Of a stretch of 64,000 nucleotides of DNA, positions 1 through 9,304 are shown piece by piece (positions within the stretch are counted from its first letter, which is position 1; every line of letters begins with the position of its first letter). Below the pieces are notes generated by a model. It ran no database searches. It was not told the DNA's origin and worked only from the letters and a program-made list of their open reading frames with translations. The stretch covers positions 1 to 64,000 of the forward strand of contig NZ_OBQC01000013.1 in assembly GCF_900220965.1 (NCBI RefSeq), in the 5' to 3' direction. Source of the DNA: Ureibacillus acetophenoni (lineage in GTDB: Bacteria > Bacillota > Bacilli > Bacillales_A > Planococcaceae). The translations under genes were made by a program, and so were the position numbers.

Positions 1-158
1 TTTAAGTGCGCTTAAAAAAGGAAATTGAGATGTTGAATGCTTAATGAATTTCCAATTTTGATGTTTTTCTAGGTTGACATTTCACCACTGTGCTTATTAA
101 AGATACGGATTATTCCTTTTATGGTTACGTTTAAAATGGTTCGAACGATACTAGAAGA
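1..158. other. Left-edge stretch, no gene recognised
   Basis: No frame on either strand stays open for more than about 35 codons. The first 16 bases form a short near-palindrome (TTTAAG ... CTTAAA) followed by an A-run, which could be the remains of a terminator for a gene outside the window. Confidence 0.4.
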
Positions 159-863
159 TTAACACTTTTGAAGAAGCGCAGTTAAAAAACCTGACACTCC
201 AAACTTATGATTTGGTTGTTCATATTCGACCATTTTTCGAATTTCGATTTCCTTGAAATCTTTAAATATTTCTCTCAACTTTTCTACGGTGTAACCTAAG
301 CCACCATGAAGGCTCCTTTGTCGATAAACTTCCCAATCAGTTATATTTGCACCACCGTACTCTCCGCCTTGTTCGAAGCAAGTGATAGCAAAGTAACCAT
401 TTTGTTTCAAAGAATTGTTCACTAATGTTATGTAACTCATTCTACGATGAGGTGCAATCTGATGAAAACAACCAGAATCATATACAAAATCATATGTTCT
501 TTTTTCAATTTCTAGGTCAAAAATGTTTTGATAGATAAAGTTAATTGAAACTTTTTTTTCATTAGCTCGTTCTCTAGCCCAATTAAGAGATTCAACGGAT
601 AAATCTACTGCATCCACATTGCACCCTTGTTCTGCTAGATAAATAGCATTACGACCCGGACCACATCCAAGTTCAAGAACTTTTCCTTGTTTAAGTATTC
701 CGCTTTCAAAGTAACTTACTAGATTTTCATCTGGTGAATTGACAAAGAAGGGGATCTTTTTAGAACGATCAGCATAAAAACTATCCCAAAATTGAGACGG
801 CTCTCTTAATAAAGAATCTAACATCTGTAACAAATCATTATAATTATAAATGGTCTCTTTCAT
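159..863 (-). CDS. Class I SAM-dependent methyltransferase
   Basis: A 234-residue Rossmann-fold methyltransferase. Motif I (VLELGCGPGRN, residues 62-72) binds S-adenosylmethionine, and the acidic VDAVDLS stretch about 20 residues later fits motif II. The overall layout resembles the TehB/UbiE-like Methyltransf_25 group of small-molecule methyltransferases. The substrate cannot be told from sequence. The start is supported by GGAGG six bases upstream. It lies 10 bases downstream of the P-loop kinase gene, so the two are probably co-transcribed. Confidence 0.85.
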   Translation of the reverse strand: MKETIYNYNDLLQMLDSLLREPSQFWDSFYADRSKKIPFFVNSPDENLVSYFESGILKQGKVLELGCGPGRNAIYLAEQGCNVDAVDLSVESLNWARERANEKKVSINFIYQNIFDLEIEKRTYDFVYDSGCFHQIAPHRRMSYITLVNNSLKQNGYFAITCFEQGGEYGGANITDWEVYRQRSLHGGLGYTVEKLREIFKDFKEIEIRKMVEYEQPNHKFGVSGFLTALLQKC

Positions 864-873
864 TTTTCCTCCA

Positions 874-1389
874 TCAATGATTTACTGTAATTGAATTGTT
901 CAATTGATTTATAATTAAATCTAATATTTCGTTTTGGGACATTTCAGCTGTCAATTTCGTTTCTCCGTCGACTCCAAGATAATCCTTCTCTATCCACCAA
1001 GAACGTAAAGATTCCTCTCCAAAATCGTCTTTTTTCGCGCGAGTATTGTGGCGTCTAACCGTTTCTTCAAAGGGTAAATCGAAATAATATGTAAATGCTT
1101 TATTGTTAAAAAACTGGATTAAGTTCTTTAGCATCTCACAATAAAATTTTGAATATAGTATTCCTTCCACAATTACAATTTCACATTTTCCTTTTCCGTA
1201 CTCTGCGATTTGGCGAATTAAATCAATCGAAAGGTTTCCTTCTCGATCATTAACCTTTAACATTTCACGACGAATAATATCCTGGGAAACTAAAAGAGTT
1301 CCACGTCCAAAATGAGTTTGAAGACAATTTGCAATGGTTGTTTTACCACTGCCCGAATTTCCTCGAAGGATGATTAGTTTAGATTCCAT
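874..1389 (-). CDS. P-loop kinase (zeta-toxin/AAA kinase-like)
   Basis: A 171-residue protein with an N-terminal Walker A, GNSGSGKT at residues 10-17, followed by a DIIRRE segment and a lid-like region (TRAKKDD). This fits the small predicted-kinase/AAA_33 family, which phosphorylates nucleotides, antibiotics or other small molecules. An in-frame ATG lies 18 bases upstream (position 1407). The ATG ending at 1389 is preferred because AAAGGAG sits eight bases before it, inside the longer reading. It is the first gene of a two-gene unit with the downstream methyltransferase. The substrate is unknown. Confidence 0.75.
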   Translation of the reverse strand: MESKLIILRGNSGSGKTTIANCLQTHFGRGTLLVSQDIIRREMLKVNDREGNLSIDLIRQIAEYGKGKCEIVIVEGILYSKFYCEMLKNLIQFFNNKAFTYYFDLPFEETVRRHNTRAKKDDFGEESLRSWWIEKDYLGVDGETKLTAEMSQNEILDLIINQLNNSITVNH

Positions 1390-1591
1390 CTTCCACTCTC
1401 CTTTCATCAGATACTATTAAATAGAAAACTAAAAATATCGATTGTTTTAACAAAATAAGAGCTGCCTTTAACTCATATTATCCATTTATTCCCTACCTTT
1501 AGATTATCATATTTCAAAATATTCTTTGTACATAATTATTCAACGTTCCAGAAATAATTCTATGGAACTATTTTCATTCACAAATAAACAT

Positions 1592-1625
1592 AAAAAAAAC
1601 AACCATGCATTTTTACATGATCGTT
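1592..1625 (-). terminator. Rho-independent terminator after the M20 hydrolase gene
   Basis: On the minus strand a 10-bp stem (AACGATCATG / CATGGTTGTT, with G-U pairs) and an 8-base loop are followed directly by a run of eight T. It lies 24 bases beyond the stop codon of the M20 hydrolase. Confidence 0.75.
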
Positions 1626-1648
1626 TTACAAAACATAATAAAATTAGA

Positions 1649-2896
1649 TTAACTAATGATTGATTCCTTTTTAGAATAATGAATAATCAATTCTTCTAAC
1701 ACATCTATTCCTAACATAATATCATCAATCTCTGTAAACTCTTCTGGATGGTGACTAAGACCTTTTACTGATGGCACAAAAATAAGTCCAGTTGGGCATA
1801 ATTTCACCATATTCATAGCATCATGACCTGCGCCACTTACCATCACATTGTAAGGGATGTCTTTATTAGAACAAATTGATTCAGCCTCGTTAATAATATC
1901 TTCAGATAGCAATACAGGCTCCTCAGAGGCTAACTCCTTACTTAAAATTTTAAGCTGTCTTGTTTCTCCGACAAATTCAATTACTTGATGCAAATGATCA
2001 ACTACCCTTTGTCGTGATTCAATTGAAGTCGAACGAATGTCTACTTTTATTTCTACTTCTCCTGGTACAACATTCATTGCACCTGCTTGAATTGTTAAGA
2101 CACCAACTGTCGCTACAGTCCCATACACTTGTTCTTCTTTAGCTATTTTTTCAAGTTCTAGTGCGATTTCAGAAGCACCTAATAATGCATCACTTCTCAT
2201 ATTCATTGGAGTTGTACCTGAATGGGAAGGAGTACCTTGAATTTTAATGAAATATCGAACTGGTGCTGCAATGCCAGTAACGATACCGATTTTTTTATTT
2301 GCATTTTCTAAAACAGGACCTTGTTCTACGTGTAATTCGAAGAACGCTTTTATCTTCTCATTTTTTCTACTAGCATTTTCAACGCTATCAATTTCTAAAG
2401 CATATAATGATAGAGCTTCTTCTAATGTTACGCCATTGCGATCTTTAAGATAACGTACTTTATCTTTATCAAACAAACCAACCATCGCTTTACTTCCTAA
2501 TGTAGAAACGCCAAATCTTGCAGACTCTTCACAGGCAAATGAAATAACTTCAATTGGATGATCAGTTACAATGCCCTTTTCATTTAATCTTTTCACTACT
2601 TCTAATGCAGCAGTAACACCTACCACTCCATCATACTTTCCCGCTTGATAAACAGTATCTAAATGAGAGCCCATTAATATAGGGGGAAGATCGTTAAAAC
2701 GTCCTTCCCTTCTAGCTATGACGTTTCCACATTCATCCATACGAATGTCTAGTCCTTCTGCTTTACACATTCGCATAAACGCTTGTGTACAAGCTTGTTC
2801 TTCATTTGTATAAGCAACTCTTGTAATTCCTATGTCACCTGAGCTATATTGATTAATTTTATTAAATAGTATTTGATATCTTTCCTTCGTATCCAT
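1649..2896 (-). CDS. M20-family amidohydrolase (allantoate/N-carbamoyl amino acid hydrolase)
   Basis: A 415-residue Zn-dependent M20D-type hydrolase. Metal-binding signatures are visible: GSHLDTV (about residue 82), CEESARFG, ELHVEQGPVLE and GAGHDAM near the C terminus. The family cleaves N-carbamoyl groups or allantoate, releasing ammonia and CO2. It is a divergent paralogue of AllC at 11287-12531. It sits just beyond the terminator that closes the allC-allK operon, so it has its own transcript or depends on read-through. It may act on allantoate, ureidoglycolate or a hydantoin-derived carbamoyl compound. The sequence does not settle which. Confidence 0.85.
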   Translation of the reverse strand: MDTKERYQILFNKINQYSSGDIGITRVAYTNEEQACTQAFMRMCKAEGLDIRMDECGNVIARREGRFNDLPPILMGSHLDTVYQAGKYDGVVGVTAALEVVKRLNEKGIVTDHPIEVISFACEESARFGVSTLGSKAMVGLFDKDKVRYLKDRNGVTLEEALSLYALEIDSVENASRKNEKIKAFFELHVEQGPVLENANKKIGIVTGIAAPVRYFIKIQGTPSHSGTTPMNMRSDALLGASEIALELEKIAKEEQVYGTVATVGVLTIQAGAMNVVPGEVEIKVDIRSTSIESRQRVVDHLHQVIEFVGETRQLKILSKELASEEPVLLSEDIINEAESICSNKDIPYNVMVSGAGHDAMNMVKLCPTGLIFVPSVKGLSHHPEEFTEIDDIMLGIDVLEELIIHYSKKESIIS

Positions 2897-2982
2897 TCAG
2901 ATATCCCCTATCATAACTTTTTATACTTATATTATCTCATATGTAACTAAACTTTAAATGGTTAAAATATTATTATGCTATA

Positions 2983-3031
2983 GAAAAAAGTCTGTTTACA
3001 CTATATGTTGAAATATAGTGGTAAACAGACT
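2983..3031 (-). terminator. Strong terminator closing the allantoin/oxamate operon
   Basis: A long inverted repeat with arms of about 18 bases (AGTCTGTTTAC-ACTATAT and its complement, one bulge) has a 6-base loop and a T-run on the minus strand. It lies just after the carbamate kinase stop codon. Confidence 0.9.
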
Positions 3032-3040
3032 GTAATTAAA

Positions 3041-3985
3041 TTATTTATTGTTTACGATACGAGTACCAGTTTTTCCTTCAAGAGCTTCTTGAAGTTTGTC
3101 AATTGAAGTGATGATACAGTTTTTTCCACCTTTTTGTAGGAAAAGAATAGCAGCTTCAATTTTTGGTCCCATGCTTCCTTTAGGGAATTGACCTTCGTCT
3201 AAATAACGAAGCGCGTCATCAATTGTCATTTCTAGTAAATTCTCTTGGTTTGGTTTACCGAAGTTAATCGCTACTTGTTCAACACCTGTTAAGATGAATA
3301 GGTAATCTGCGCTAATATCAGCAGCAAGTAAAGCACTTGCGAAGTCTTTGTCGATAACAGCTTCGATACCTTCGATTTTGCCGTCGTTTTCAACTACAGG
3401 AATACCGCCACCGCCAGTTGAAATTACAGAAATTCCATTGTTTAATAATGTTTCGATTGCTTCTTTTTCAACAATACGAACTGGTTTTGGAGATGCAACA
3501 ACACGTCTATATCCACGACCTGCATCTTCAACGAATGTTAAGTTTTCGTCAGAAGCTACGATTTTCTCCATATCTTCTTTAGAATAGAATGGTCCGATAG
3601 GTTTTGTCGGGCTTTGGAATGCTGGATCTTCTTTATCTACAACTGATTGAGTTACAACTGTAGCAATTGTTTTATTAATATTACGAGCTGACATTTCATT
3701 TTTAAAGATTTGTTGGATTAAATACCCGATGTTCCCTTGCGTTTCAGCACCATAAACATCTAAAGGATACTCAGGGATAACAGATTTAGCCATTTCCCCA
3801 CGGATTAATGTATTACCAACTTGTGGACCATTTCCGTGAGTAATTACTACTGTATGACCTTGATCCATTAAATCAAGAACAGGCTTAGAGCTCTCAAGTA
3901 AGTTTTGTCTTTGTTCTTCAATTGTACCTTTTTGTCCTTCTTTAATGATGGCATTTCCACCAATCGCTAGAACGATTTTGCTCAT
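3041..3985 (-). CDS. allK: Carbamate kinase
   Basis: A 314-residue amino acid kinase family protein. The N-terminal glycine-rich GGNA (residues 9-12), THGNGPQVG and the STGGGGIPV loop are typical of carbamate kinases. The enzyme makes ATP from ADP and carbamoyl phosphate, releasing carbamate that decays to ammonia and CO2. It is the last gene of the allC-allK operon, directly after the three oxamate carbamoyltransferase genes. Its job is therefore very likely to harvest carbamoyl phosphate from oxalurate, as E. coli AllK (YbcF) does, rather than arginine breakdown. TTAGGAG lies upstream of the ATG. Confidence 0.93.
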   Translation of the reverse strand: MSKIVLAIGGNAIIKEGQKGTIEEQRQNLLESSKPVLDLMDQGHTVVITHGNGPQVGNTLIRGEMAKSVIPEYPLDVYGAETQGNIGYLIQQIFKNEMSARNINKTIATVVTQSVVDKEDPAFQSPTKPIGPFYSKEDMEKIVASDENLTFVEDAGRGYRRVVASPKPVRIVEKEAIETLLNNGISVISTGGGGIPVVENDGKIEGIEAVIDKDFASALLAADISADYLFILTGVEQVAINFGKPNQENLLEMTIDDALRYLDEGQFPKGSMGPKIEAAILFLQKGGKNCIITSIDKLQEALEGKTGTRIVNNK

Positions 3986-4008
3986 ATAAACACTCCTAAA
4001 TCATTTCG

Positions 4009-4908
4009 TTAATTTGTTTTTTTAGTTTTGAATGAAAGCATACCAATTAGTATACCAAATAATGTATCAAGTCCTGAACTGTGTCCAACTCCAAGTAAAT
4101 TTTGAAAATCTTTCTCGAAGTTCTCGTTCTCTCCATTAGCAAGTGTATTAACCATATCAGATACAGTCGAACTGTACTCTTGTTTCACTGCATAACGTAA
4201 ATATTCTTTTGCCACATCAGTAGTAATTGACTCATTTTCTATTAGTTCAGAAAGTTTGTCATAAAATCGAGTGGATAAAAAATGTGTGACAGCATCAAAA
4301 GCAAGTAGTCCTACGATCATATCGTCACCTGATGGAGTTAAACCATTACCTCTGCCAAGAAAATAACGGAACGCCTTGTCCATTAACGACTCATCACTTG
4401 TAATAGCCGCTTTTATTAATAGCATAAGGTACATATCAATACCAGTTGTATCCTGATCATTGAAACCTTTATAGTTATTAATAAAATCACGGATTGAAAC
4501 ATCTAAACCAGTTCGTTCTTCTATGCTCATTAAATGGGTACTAAATCGGGTAAAACTACTTTCAAAAACTTGATCATTTTTAAGTTCAGATATTTCATTT
4601 TTAAAAGGATTTGCCCGATCTAAGCTAATCATAAAATTTTGAAATTCGATGGAATTTGTTCTCTCATTCCAACTTACTGCCTCTCCATTATTAACAGAGA
4701 AAACAGCTAATGCTGTATCTCTTTCATTGAGATGAATTCCGAATGGAAGAAAGCCGTTTTTAGTTGTTCCAATAAAAATAAGCGAATCACCCATTTTAAT
4801 GTTTAAACCATTTGTAAAACGGCTATGAACAATTCCATTACCTTTTTTAAAAAGAAGGAGAGGAATTAGATGACTATATCCCTCTCCAAAAAGAGTATGT
4901 TTATTCAT
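4009..4908 (-). CDS. allH: DUF2877 protein, oxamate carbamoyltransferase subunit AllH
   Basis: A 299-residue DUF2877 protein (E. coli YlbF/AllH type) with the conserved LGRGNGLTPSGDDMIVG block in the middle and a GVGHSSG(L)D motif near the C terminus. In E. coli, AllF, AllG and AllH together form the oxamate transcarbamylase, which converts oxalurate and phosphate to oxamate and carbamoyl phosphate. The gene starts right after the allG stop codon (TAA-ATG) with no room for a strong ribosome site, which implies translational coupling. Assignment rests on the conserved block and the order F-G-H-K. Confidence 0.88.
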   Translation of the reverse strand: MNKHTLFGEGYSHLIPLLLFKKGNGIVHSRFTNGLNIKMGDSLIFIGTTKNGFLPFGIHLNERDTALAVFSVNNGEAVSWNERTNSIEFQNFMISLDRANPFKNEISELKNDQVFESSFTRFSTHLMSIEERTGLDVSIRDFINNYKGFNDQDTTGIDMYLMLLIKAAITSDESLMDKAFRYFLGRGNGLTPSGDDMIVGLLAFDAVTHFLSTRFYDKLSELIENESITTDVAKEYLRYAVKQEYSSTVSDMVNTLANGENENFEKDFQNLLGVGHSSGLDTLFGILIGMLSFKTKKTN

Positions 4909-6183
4909 TTATTGTGGGTCAATTAGACCAAGTTTTACAGCATAAGCTTCAATTGCTTTTTCGAAACATGCTAATGGAGCACGTACAGTACCTGCACCGA
5001 TTTGACCAACGCCTGCTTCTTTATGTGCAATACCAGTGTTGATAATTGGCTCGATACCAGTTTCAACAACTTTTCTTGCGTCGATTCCAAGAGTAGCACC
5101 TTGGAAATCCCATGTTGGAATTGAGAAGTTTGGATTGTGATCAATACAGATTTCCATCATTTCGTTACTTGTAGTAACTGCATCGTCCATACCACCTGCA
5201 CCAACGAAACGAGTAACACCAGGAGCCGCGATCATAGCGAATCCACCAACACCAAATGTTTCAGTGATAGCACTATCTCCCATGTCAGGACAAGCCATGT
5301 CTTGATCATATCCTGTGAAGAATAAACCTTGAGGTGTGTTAACTGGCGCTGTAAACCATTCGTCACCCATACCTGCAATACGGATACCAAATTCATAACC
5401 GTTACGGCACATTGCAGTTACAACTGTACCATGTTGAATTTGTCTAGCTGTATCCATTACTGCTTTACCAGTAGCCATTGCAATATTTAAGAAGAATTGG
5501 TCAGTATCTGCTAAGAATTGAATAACGTCTAGTTTGTCTTTTTCATTTACATCTGTTTGTAAGATGTATGGAGTAATATCTTTTAAGAAAATTAATGAAC
5601 CTGCGATATTACGTTGGTGGAACTCATCACCCATTGTAATTGCTTTTGCCATCGCAACGTTTACGTTTAAGCCATCGCCTTTTACTTTTAGAGCTTTAGC
5701 AATTGTTGGTCCAAGTACATCTCTGAACCATTTTAAACGGTTAATAACTTCATCAGAGTATGCTCCGAAACGTAATACCGCACCGATACCTTCGTTCATA
5801 GTACAGTAAGCACGGTTTCCACCGTCACGGTTTTCTACTACTAGAACTGGCATGCTTCCAGAAGTAATACCACCCATTGGTCCAACTGCGTTTACATGGT
5901 GACAAGGGATAAATGTAATTTCGCCATTTTCAAGCATTTTGCGAGCTTCGTCAGCATCATTTGCCCAACCTTCGAAAAGAGTGGCACCTACACAAGAACC
6001 TTGCATTGGGCTAGTCATGTTTTCCCATTTAATTGGTGGACCAGCGTGTAAAATTACTTTACCATTTAGTTCTTCAATAACAGATTTAGCTGGAACAACA
6101 TCCACTAAAAATGGAGAACTTGATACAACTTTATCGATAACCGCTCTGTTTGCTTCATCAATTGTTTTATATTGTCCGTACAT
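4909..6183 (-). CDS. allG: DUF1116 protein, oxamate carbamoyltransferase subunit AllG
   Basis: A 424-residue DUF1116 protein (E. coli YlbE/AllG type). Visible hallmarks are GAPPIKWENMTSPMQG-like and GAGGMDDA segments. It acts as one subunit of the oxamate carbamoyltransferase with AllF and AllH. The reading frame is open 45 bases further upstream, but the start ending at 6183 is chosen because CAGGAGG precedes it by seven bases. It follows allF after a 195-base gap that holds a strong hairpin, and it abuts allH. Confidence 0.9.
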   Translation of the reverse strand: MYGQYKTIDEANRAVIDKVVSSSPFLVDVVPAKSVIEELNGKVILHAGPPIKWENMTSPMQGSCVGATLFEGWANDADEARKMLENGEITFIPCHHVNAVGPMGGITSGSMPVLVVENRDGGNRAYCTMNEGIGAVLRFGAYSDEVINRLKWFRDVLGPTIAKALKVKGDGLNVNVAMAKAITMGDEFHQRNIAGSLIFLKDITPYILQTDVNEKDKLDVIQFLADTDQFFLNIAMATGKAVMDTARQIQHGTVVTAMCRNGYEFGIRIAGMGDEWFTAPVNTPQGLFFTGYDQDMACPDMGDSAITETFGVGGFAMIAAPGVTRFVGAGGMDDAVTTSNEMMEICIDHNPNFSIPTWDFQGATLGIDARKVVETGIEPIINTGIAHKEAGVGQIGAGTVRAPLACFEKAIEAYAVKLGLIDPQ

Positions 6184-6304
6184 TATAATTCCTCCTGAAC
6201 ATTCATTAATTCCAAATATTTGCATCAATCCAACTTCAAAGATTAACCCCTATGTACAAGATCGCTCGTATTATTGTCGACCTAATATTACAAAGCCGAT
6301 CCGC

Positions 6305-6331
6305 CACAAAAGGTGATGAACACCTTTTGTG
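6305..6331. other. Perfect 11-bp hairpin inside the operon, between allF and allG
   Basis: CACAAAAGGTG and CACCTTTTGTG are perfect complements around a 5-base ATGAA loop. No T-run follows on either strand, so it is not a classical terminator. It is placed to act as an RNA processing or stability element that could set allF against allG expression. Confidence 0.7.
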
Positions 6332-6378
6332 AGGTATGACTAATTAAAGGGTTTAAATAGAAGTTTTAGAATTCGAAA

Positions 6379-8124
6379 TTATTTAAGTAAGCTTAAAATT
6401 TTACGCATTCTTGGGTTACCGCCAGCAACTGGACGCCAGTCGTATTGAACAACTCTTCCACCAGTAGCAGTAATCGCTTCAGTAAATTTCTTTAACCCTA
6501 CGTTAACTACGTTTGGTTTTTCAGTTAATAATTTTTCGATTGCTTCTGAAACTGTAACATCTACTTTTGCTACTTCAGGACCAGCTACTACTTCTTTTTG
6601 AACTTCTTCAATTTGCATGTCTAACATAGCTAAAGCTGTTAATACTGCTTGGTTGTTACTATCACGGATAATTACGCCAGCTTTTTGTAATTTAGCTTTT
6701 TGATCATCAATTCCTTGTGGATCTTGGTCAGTACCACATACAGTTGCAACAAAGTAAATGTTTTTGCCATTTGCTTGTGCTTCTTTTTGGATTTTTTCAA
6801 TTCCAGGAATTAATGCACTAGCCATATCTTCATGAGAACCATATCCAAGAACAACATCAAAAAGAATAATTGCAGTAGACTCATCTTGAGCTGCTTTTTG
6901 GAAGTATTGAATTCTTGTATCAGGGTCAATCATTGGGTGTGGTTTACCTTGAGTATAAATATCATCTCCAAGGTCGATTACTTCAAATCCGTCAGTACTT
7001 AATAAGTAACCTTCTTCGTGAGCACCTGAATTATCATAGTTTAGGCCTCTAGCAATAAGAGTAGCTGCTTCGTATCCTAAAGTTCCACCTGAATATAAAG
7101 CTTTAATTGTTTTTTGTTCAGGTTTTAGCTCAACGCTTGGTACTTCACCTTGTAAAGTGTTGTAGTTAGCTTTAACTTCGTTACCTTTAGCAAGATCAAC
7201 AGCAATTGCAGCTGTTTCTTCAAGAGTATTTGCATAGTAAACATTACCTTCATGGTTGTGTGGCTCTTCACCAAGGAAGATCGCTACTACTGGTTTTGAA
7301 AGACTTTGTAGTAATTGAACTACTTGGTCACGTACTTCTTTTGCAGGTGGCTTAGAAATTAATGTAATAACTTCAGTTTGGCTATGTTGTGCTAATGCTT
7401 TAATACCATCTAACATTGTAATAGCACCGATTTTATCGTTTAAGTCACGTCCACCAGTTCCGATTGCATGGCTAATACCAGCACCTAAACGGTCGATTTG
7501 TGTAATAACTTCTTGAATACCAGTACCAGAAGCACCGATTACACCTATTTTTCCAGTTTTCATAACGTTTGCAAATGCAAGAGGTACACCAGAAACGATT
7601 GCTGTACCACAGTCAGGACCCATTACTAATAGACCTTTGTCATGTGCTTTTTCTTTAATACGACGCTCATCTTCAACAGTTACGTTGTCACTGAAAATTA
7701 ATACGTGCATATCACGATCAATAGCCTTTTCAGCTTCTTCTGCAGCATATTGTCCAGGTGTAGAGATAATTGCTAAGTTTGCACCTGGTAAAGCTTTTGT
7801 TGCTTTATCCCAAGAACGAACAGTTTCGAAAGCTTCTTTGCTACCTGCAATAGCTTGGTTATTTAAATAGTTATCTACTTCATCAAGTACCTCTTGAATT
7901 TTTTCTTCTGAGTCAGTGTCAACAACGATACACATATCGTTTGAAGCAGCGCCTTCAAGCTCCTCAGTATAAAGACCAGATCCTTTGAAGATATCTTTGT
8001 TCGCAGGAGTTCCCATCATAACTTGAACTTTGTTAATGCCTTCCATAGTAGAGATTTTGTTTGTAAGAAGCATTAAGTTAACTGAATCCTGATATGAATT
8101 CTGTTTTACAATTGTATAAAGCAT
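6379..8124 (-). CDS. allF: FdrA/AllF, acyl-CoA-synthetase-like subunit of oxamate carbamoyltransferase
   Basis: A 581-residue FdrA-family protein. It has the fold order of succinyl-CoA synthetase alpha: a CoA-binding-like half with GPDCGTAI and GASGTGIQE, then a ligase-CoA-like half with LGYGSHED. In E. coli this is AllF of the oxamate transcarbamylase. A GTG four codons upstream (8136) is in frame, but the ATG ending at 8124 follows GAGGTG with good spacing and is preferred. It is followed by allG, allH and allK in the same order as in E. coli. Confidence 0.9.
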   Translation of the reverse strand: MLYTIVKQNSYQDSVNLMLLTNKISTMEGINKVQVMMGTPANKDIFKGSGLYTEELEGAASNDMCIVVDTDSEEKIQEVLDEVDNYLNNQAIAGSKEAFETVRSWDKATKALPGANLAIISTPGQYAAEEAEKAIDRDMHVLIFSDNVTVEDERRIKEKAHDKGLLVMGPDCGTAIVSGVPLAFANVMKTGKIGVIGASGTGIQEVITQIDRLGAGISHAIGTGGRDLNDKIGAITMLDGIKALAQHSQTEVITLISKPPAKEVRDQVVQLLQSLSKPVVAIFLGEEPHNHEGNVYYANTLEETAAIAVDLAKGNEVKANYNTLQGEVPSVELKPEQKTIKALYSGGTLGYEAATLIARGLNYDNSGAHEEGYLLSTDGFEVIDLGDDIYTQGKPHPMIDPDTRIQYFQKAAQDESTAIILFDVVLGYGSHEDMASALIPGIEKIQKEAQANGKNIYFVATVCGTDQDPQGIDDQKAKLQKAGVIIRDSNNQAVLTALAMLDMQIEEVQKEVVAGPEVAKVDVTVSEAIEKLLTEKPNVVNVGLKKFTEAITATGGRVVQYDWRPVAGGNPRMRKILSLLK

Positions 8125-8171
8125 GTTAATATGCACCTCTTCTTCAATTTTGTACTTTAATGATTTCCATA

Positions 8172-8201
8172 GAAAAAGGACGACTTATTTAATAGCCGCC
8201 C
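8172..8201 (-). terminator. Weak internal terminator between allD and allF
   Basis: On the minus strand GGGCGGCT and AGTCGTCC form an 8-bp stem with two G-U pairs and an 8-base loop, followed by TTTTTC. It sits about 20 bases after the allD stop, inside what otherwise reads as one operon. It may be leaky and lower allFGHK expression. Confidence 0.5.
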
Positions 8202-8222
8202 CTTCTACAGCAACTTTACTTT

Positions 8223-9272
8223 TTATTTTGCAAACGGGCTTTTATGATCATATGCGTTGTTATGGATAACATCAGAAGTTAAATAGTCATAGATATGATC
8301 GACAATTTCAATGCCGTCTTTTTCGTATGCTGCTTCTCTTTCTGCACTTCTTTGTCCAGGATAGTAAACTTGGTTATATCCTGGTGCAGGTTTGATGTCG
8401 TTTAAATCTTGCATTGTTTGTGAGATTGCTTCTTTAAACGTATCTAAATTTGTAAAGAATTCTGGGTTAATAACGATATGTAATTGACCCAAATTACGAC
8501 CTTCCGTTAAGTCATGGTACATAGAAGATACATTCTTACCAAATGGTAATCCTAATAGAATTCCAGATAATACGTCTACCATCATCATAAGACCATAGCC
8601 TTTTGGTCCTGAGATTGGAAGTAAAGCATTTACTTTAAATGGATCTGTAGTTGGTTCTCCGTTACTATCTACTGCCCATGTTTCAGGGATTTGTTCGTTT
8701 TTCGATCTAGCATGAAGAATTTTACCCCAAGCTTGTACTGTAGTTGCCATATCAAATGTAATATGTTTACCATCTTTACCTGGTGCGGCAAAAGCAATTG
8801 GGTTTGTTCCATAATAAGGTTCAGCTCCACCAAAAGGAACTACCATTGGATCGGACTGACATAAAGATATACCGATTAAATCTGCTTCAGCAGCTTGTTG
8901 TACGAAATAAGAAAGTGCACCACTATGGCCAATTCTACGGACACCTACTACAGCGACTCCGTTTTCTTTTGCCATCTTGATCGCTTCATCCATCGCTAAT
9001 TTTGCAGCTACATGTCCTACACCGTTGTCTCCATCGAATATTGCAGAAGAAGGACCAGTCTTTTCAAATGTAAAGTTTGGATTATGTGTGATTCCGCCTT
9101 TTGCAATACGTTCAGCATAGTATTCTACACGCATAGCACCATGGGAGTGTACTCCTCGTGCATCAGCATGAACTAATACATCTGCAACACCAGCTGCATG
9201 TTCTTCTGTTAAACCAGCTTTATGAAGCTTATTGGAAATTAATTCTTTTAATTTTTCTTTACTTACTCTCAT
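8223..9272 (-). CDS. allD: Ureidoglycolate dehydrogenase AllD
   Basis: A 349-residue Ldh2/malate-lactate dehydrogenase family oxidoreductase. It oxidises (S)-ureidoglycolate to oxalurate with NAD(P)+. The family blocks DARGVHSHG, GHSGALSYF, DPMVVPFGGAEP, TFDMATT and GPKGYGLMMM are present. In ISLCQSDPM it is closer to E. coli AllD than its neighbour is. It is the downstream member of a tandem pair, 32 bases after its paralogue at 9305-10354. Together with AllFGH it commits ureidoglycolate to the oxalurate branch, since no ureidoglycolate lyase is seen here. Confidence 0.9.
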   Translation of the reverse strand: MRVSKEKLKELISNKLHKAGLTEEHAAGVADVLVHADARGVHSHGAMRVEYYAERIAKGGITHNPNFTFEKTGPSSAIFDGDNGVGHVAAKLAMDEAIKMAKENGVAVVGVRRIGHSGALSYFVQQAAEADLIGISLCQSDPMVVPFGGAEPYYGTNPIAFAAPGKDGKHITFDMATTVQAWGKILHARSKNEQIPETWAVDSNGEPTTDPFKVNALLPISGPKGYGLMMMVDVLSGILLGLPFGKNVSSMYHDLTEGRNLGQLHIVINPEFFTNLDTFKEAISQTMQDLNDIKPAPGYNQVYYPGQRSAEREAAYEKDGIEIVDHIYDYLTSDVIHNNAYDHKSPFAK

Positions 9273-9304
9273 CCCACTTCACCACTTTCCTATGAGAAAC
9301 CTAT

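Noticed and set aside
6305-6331. Terminator splitting the all operon
   Set aside because: The hairpin is strong, but no T-run follows on the minus strand, so it is listed only as a structural element.
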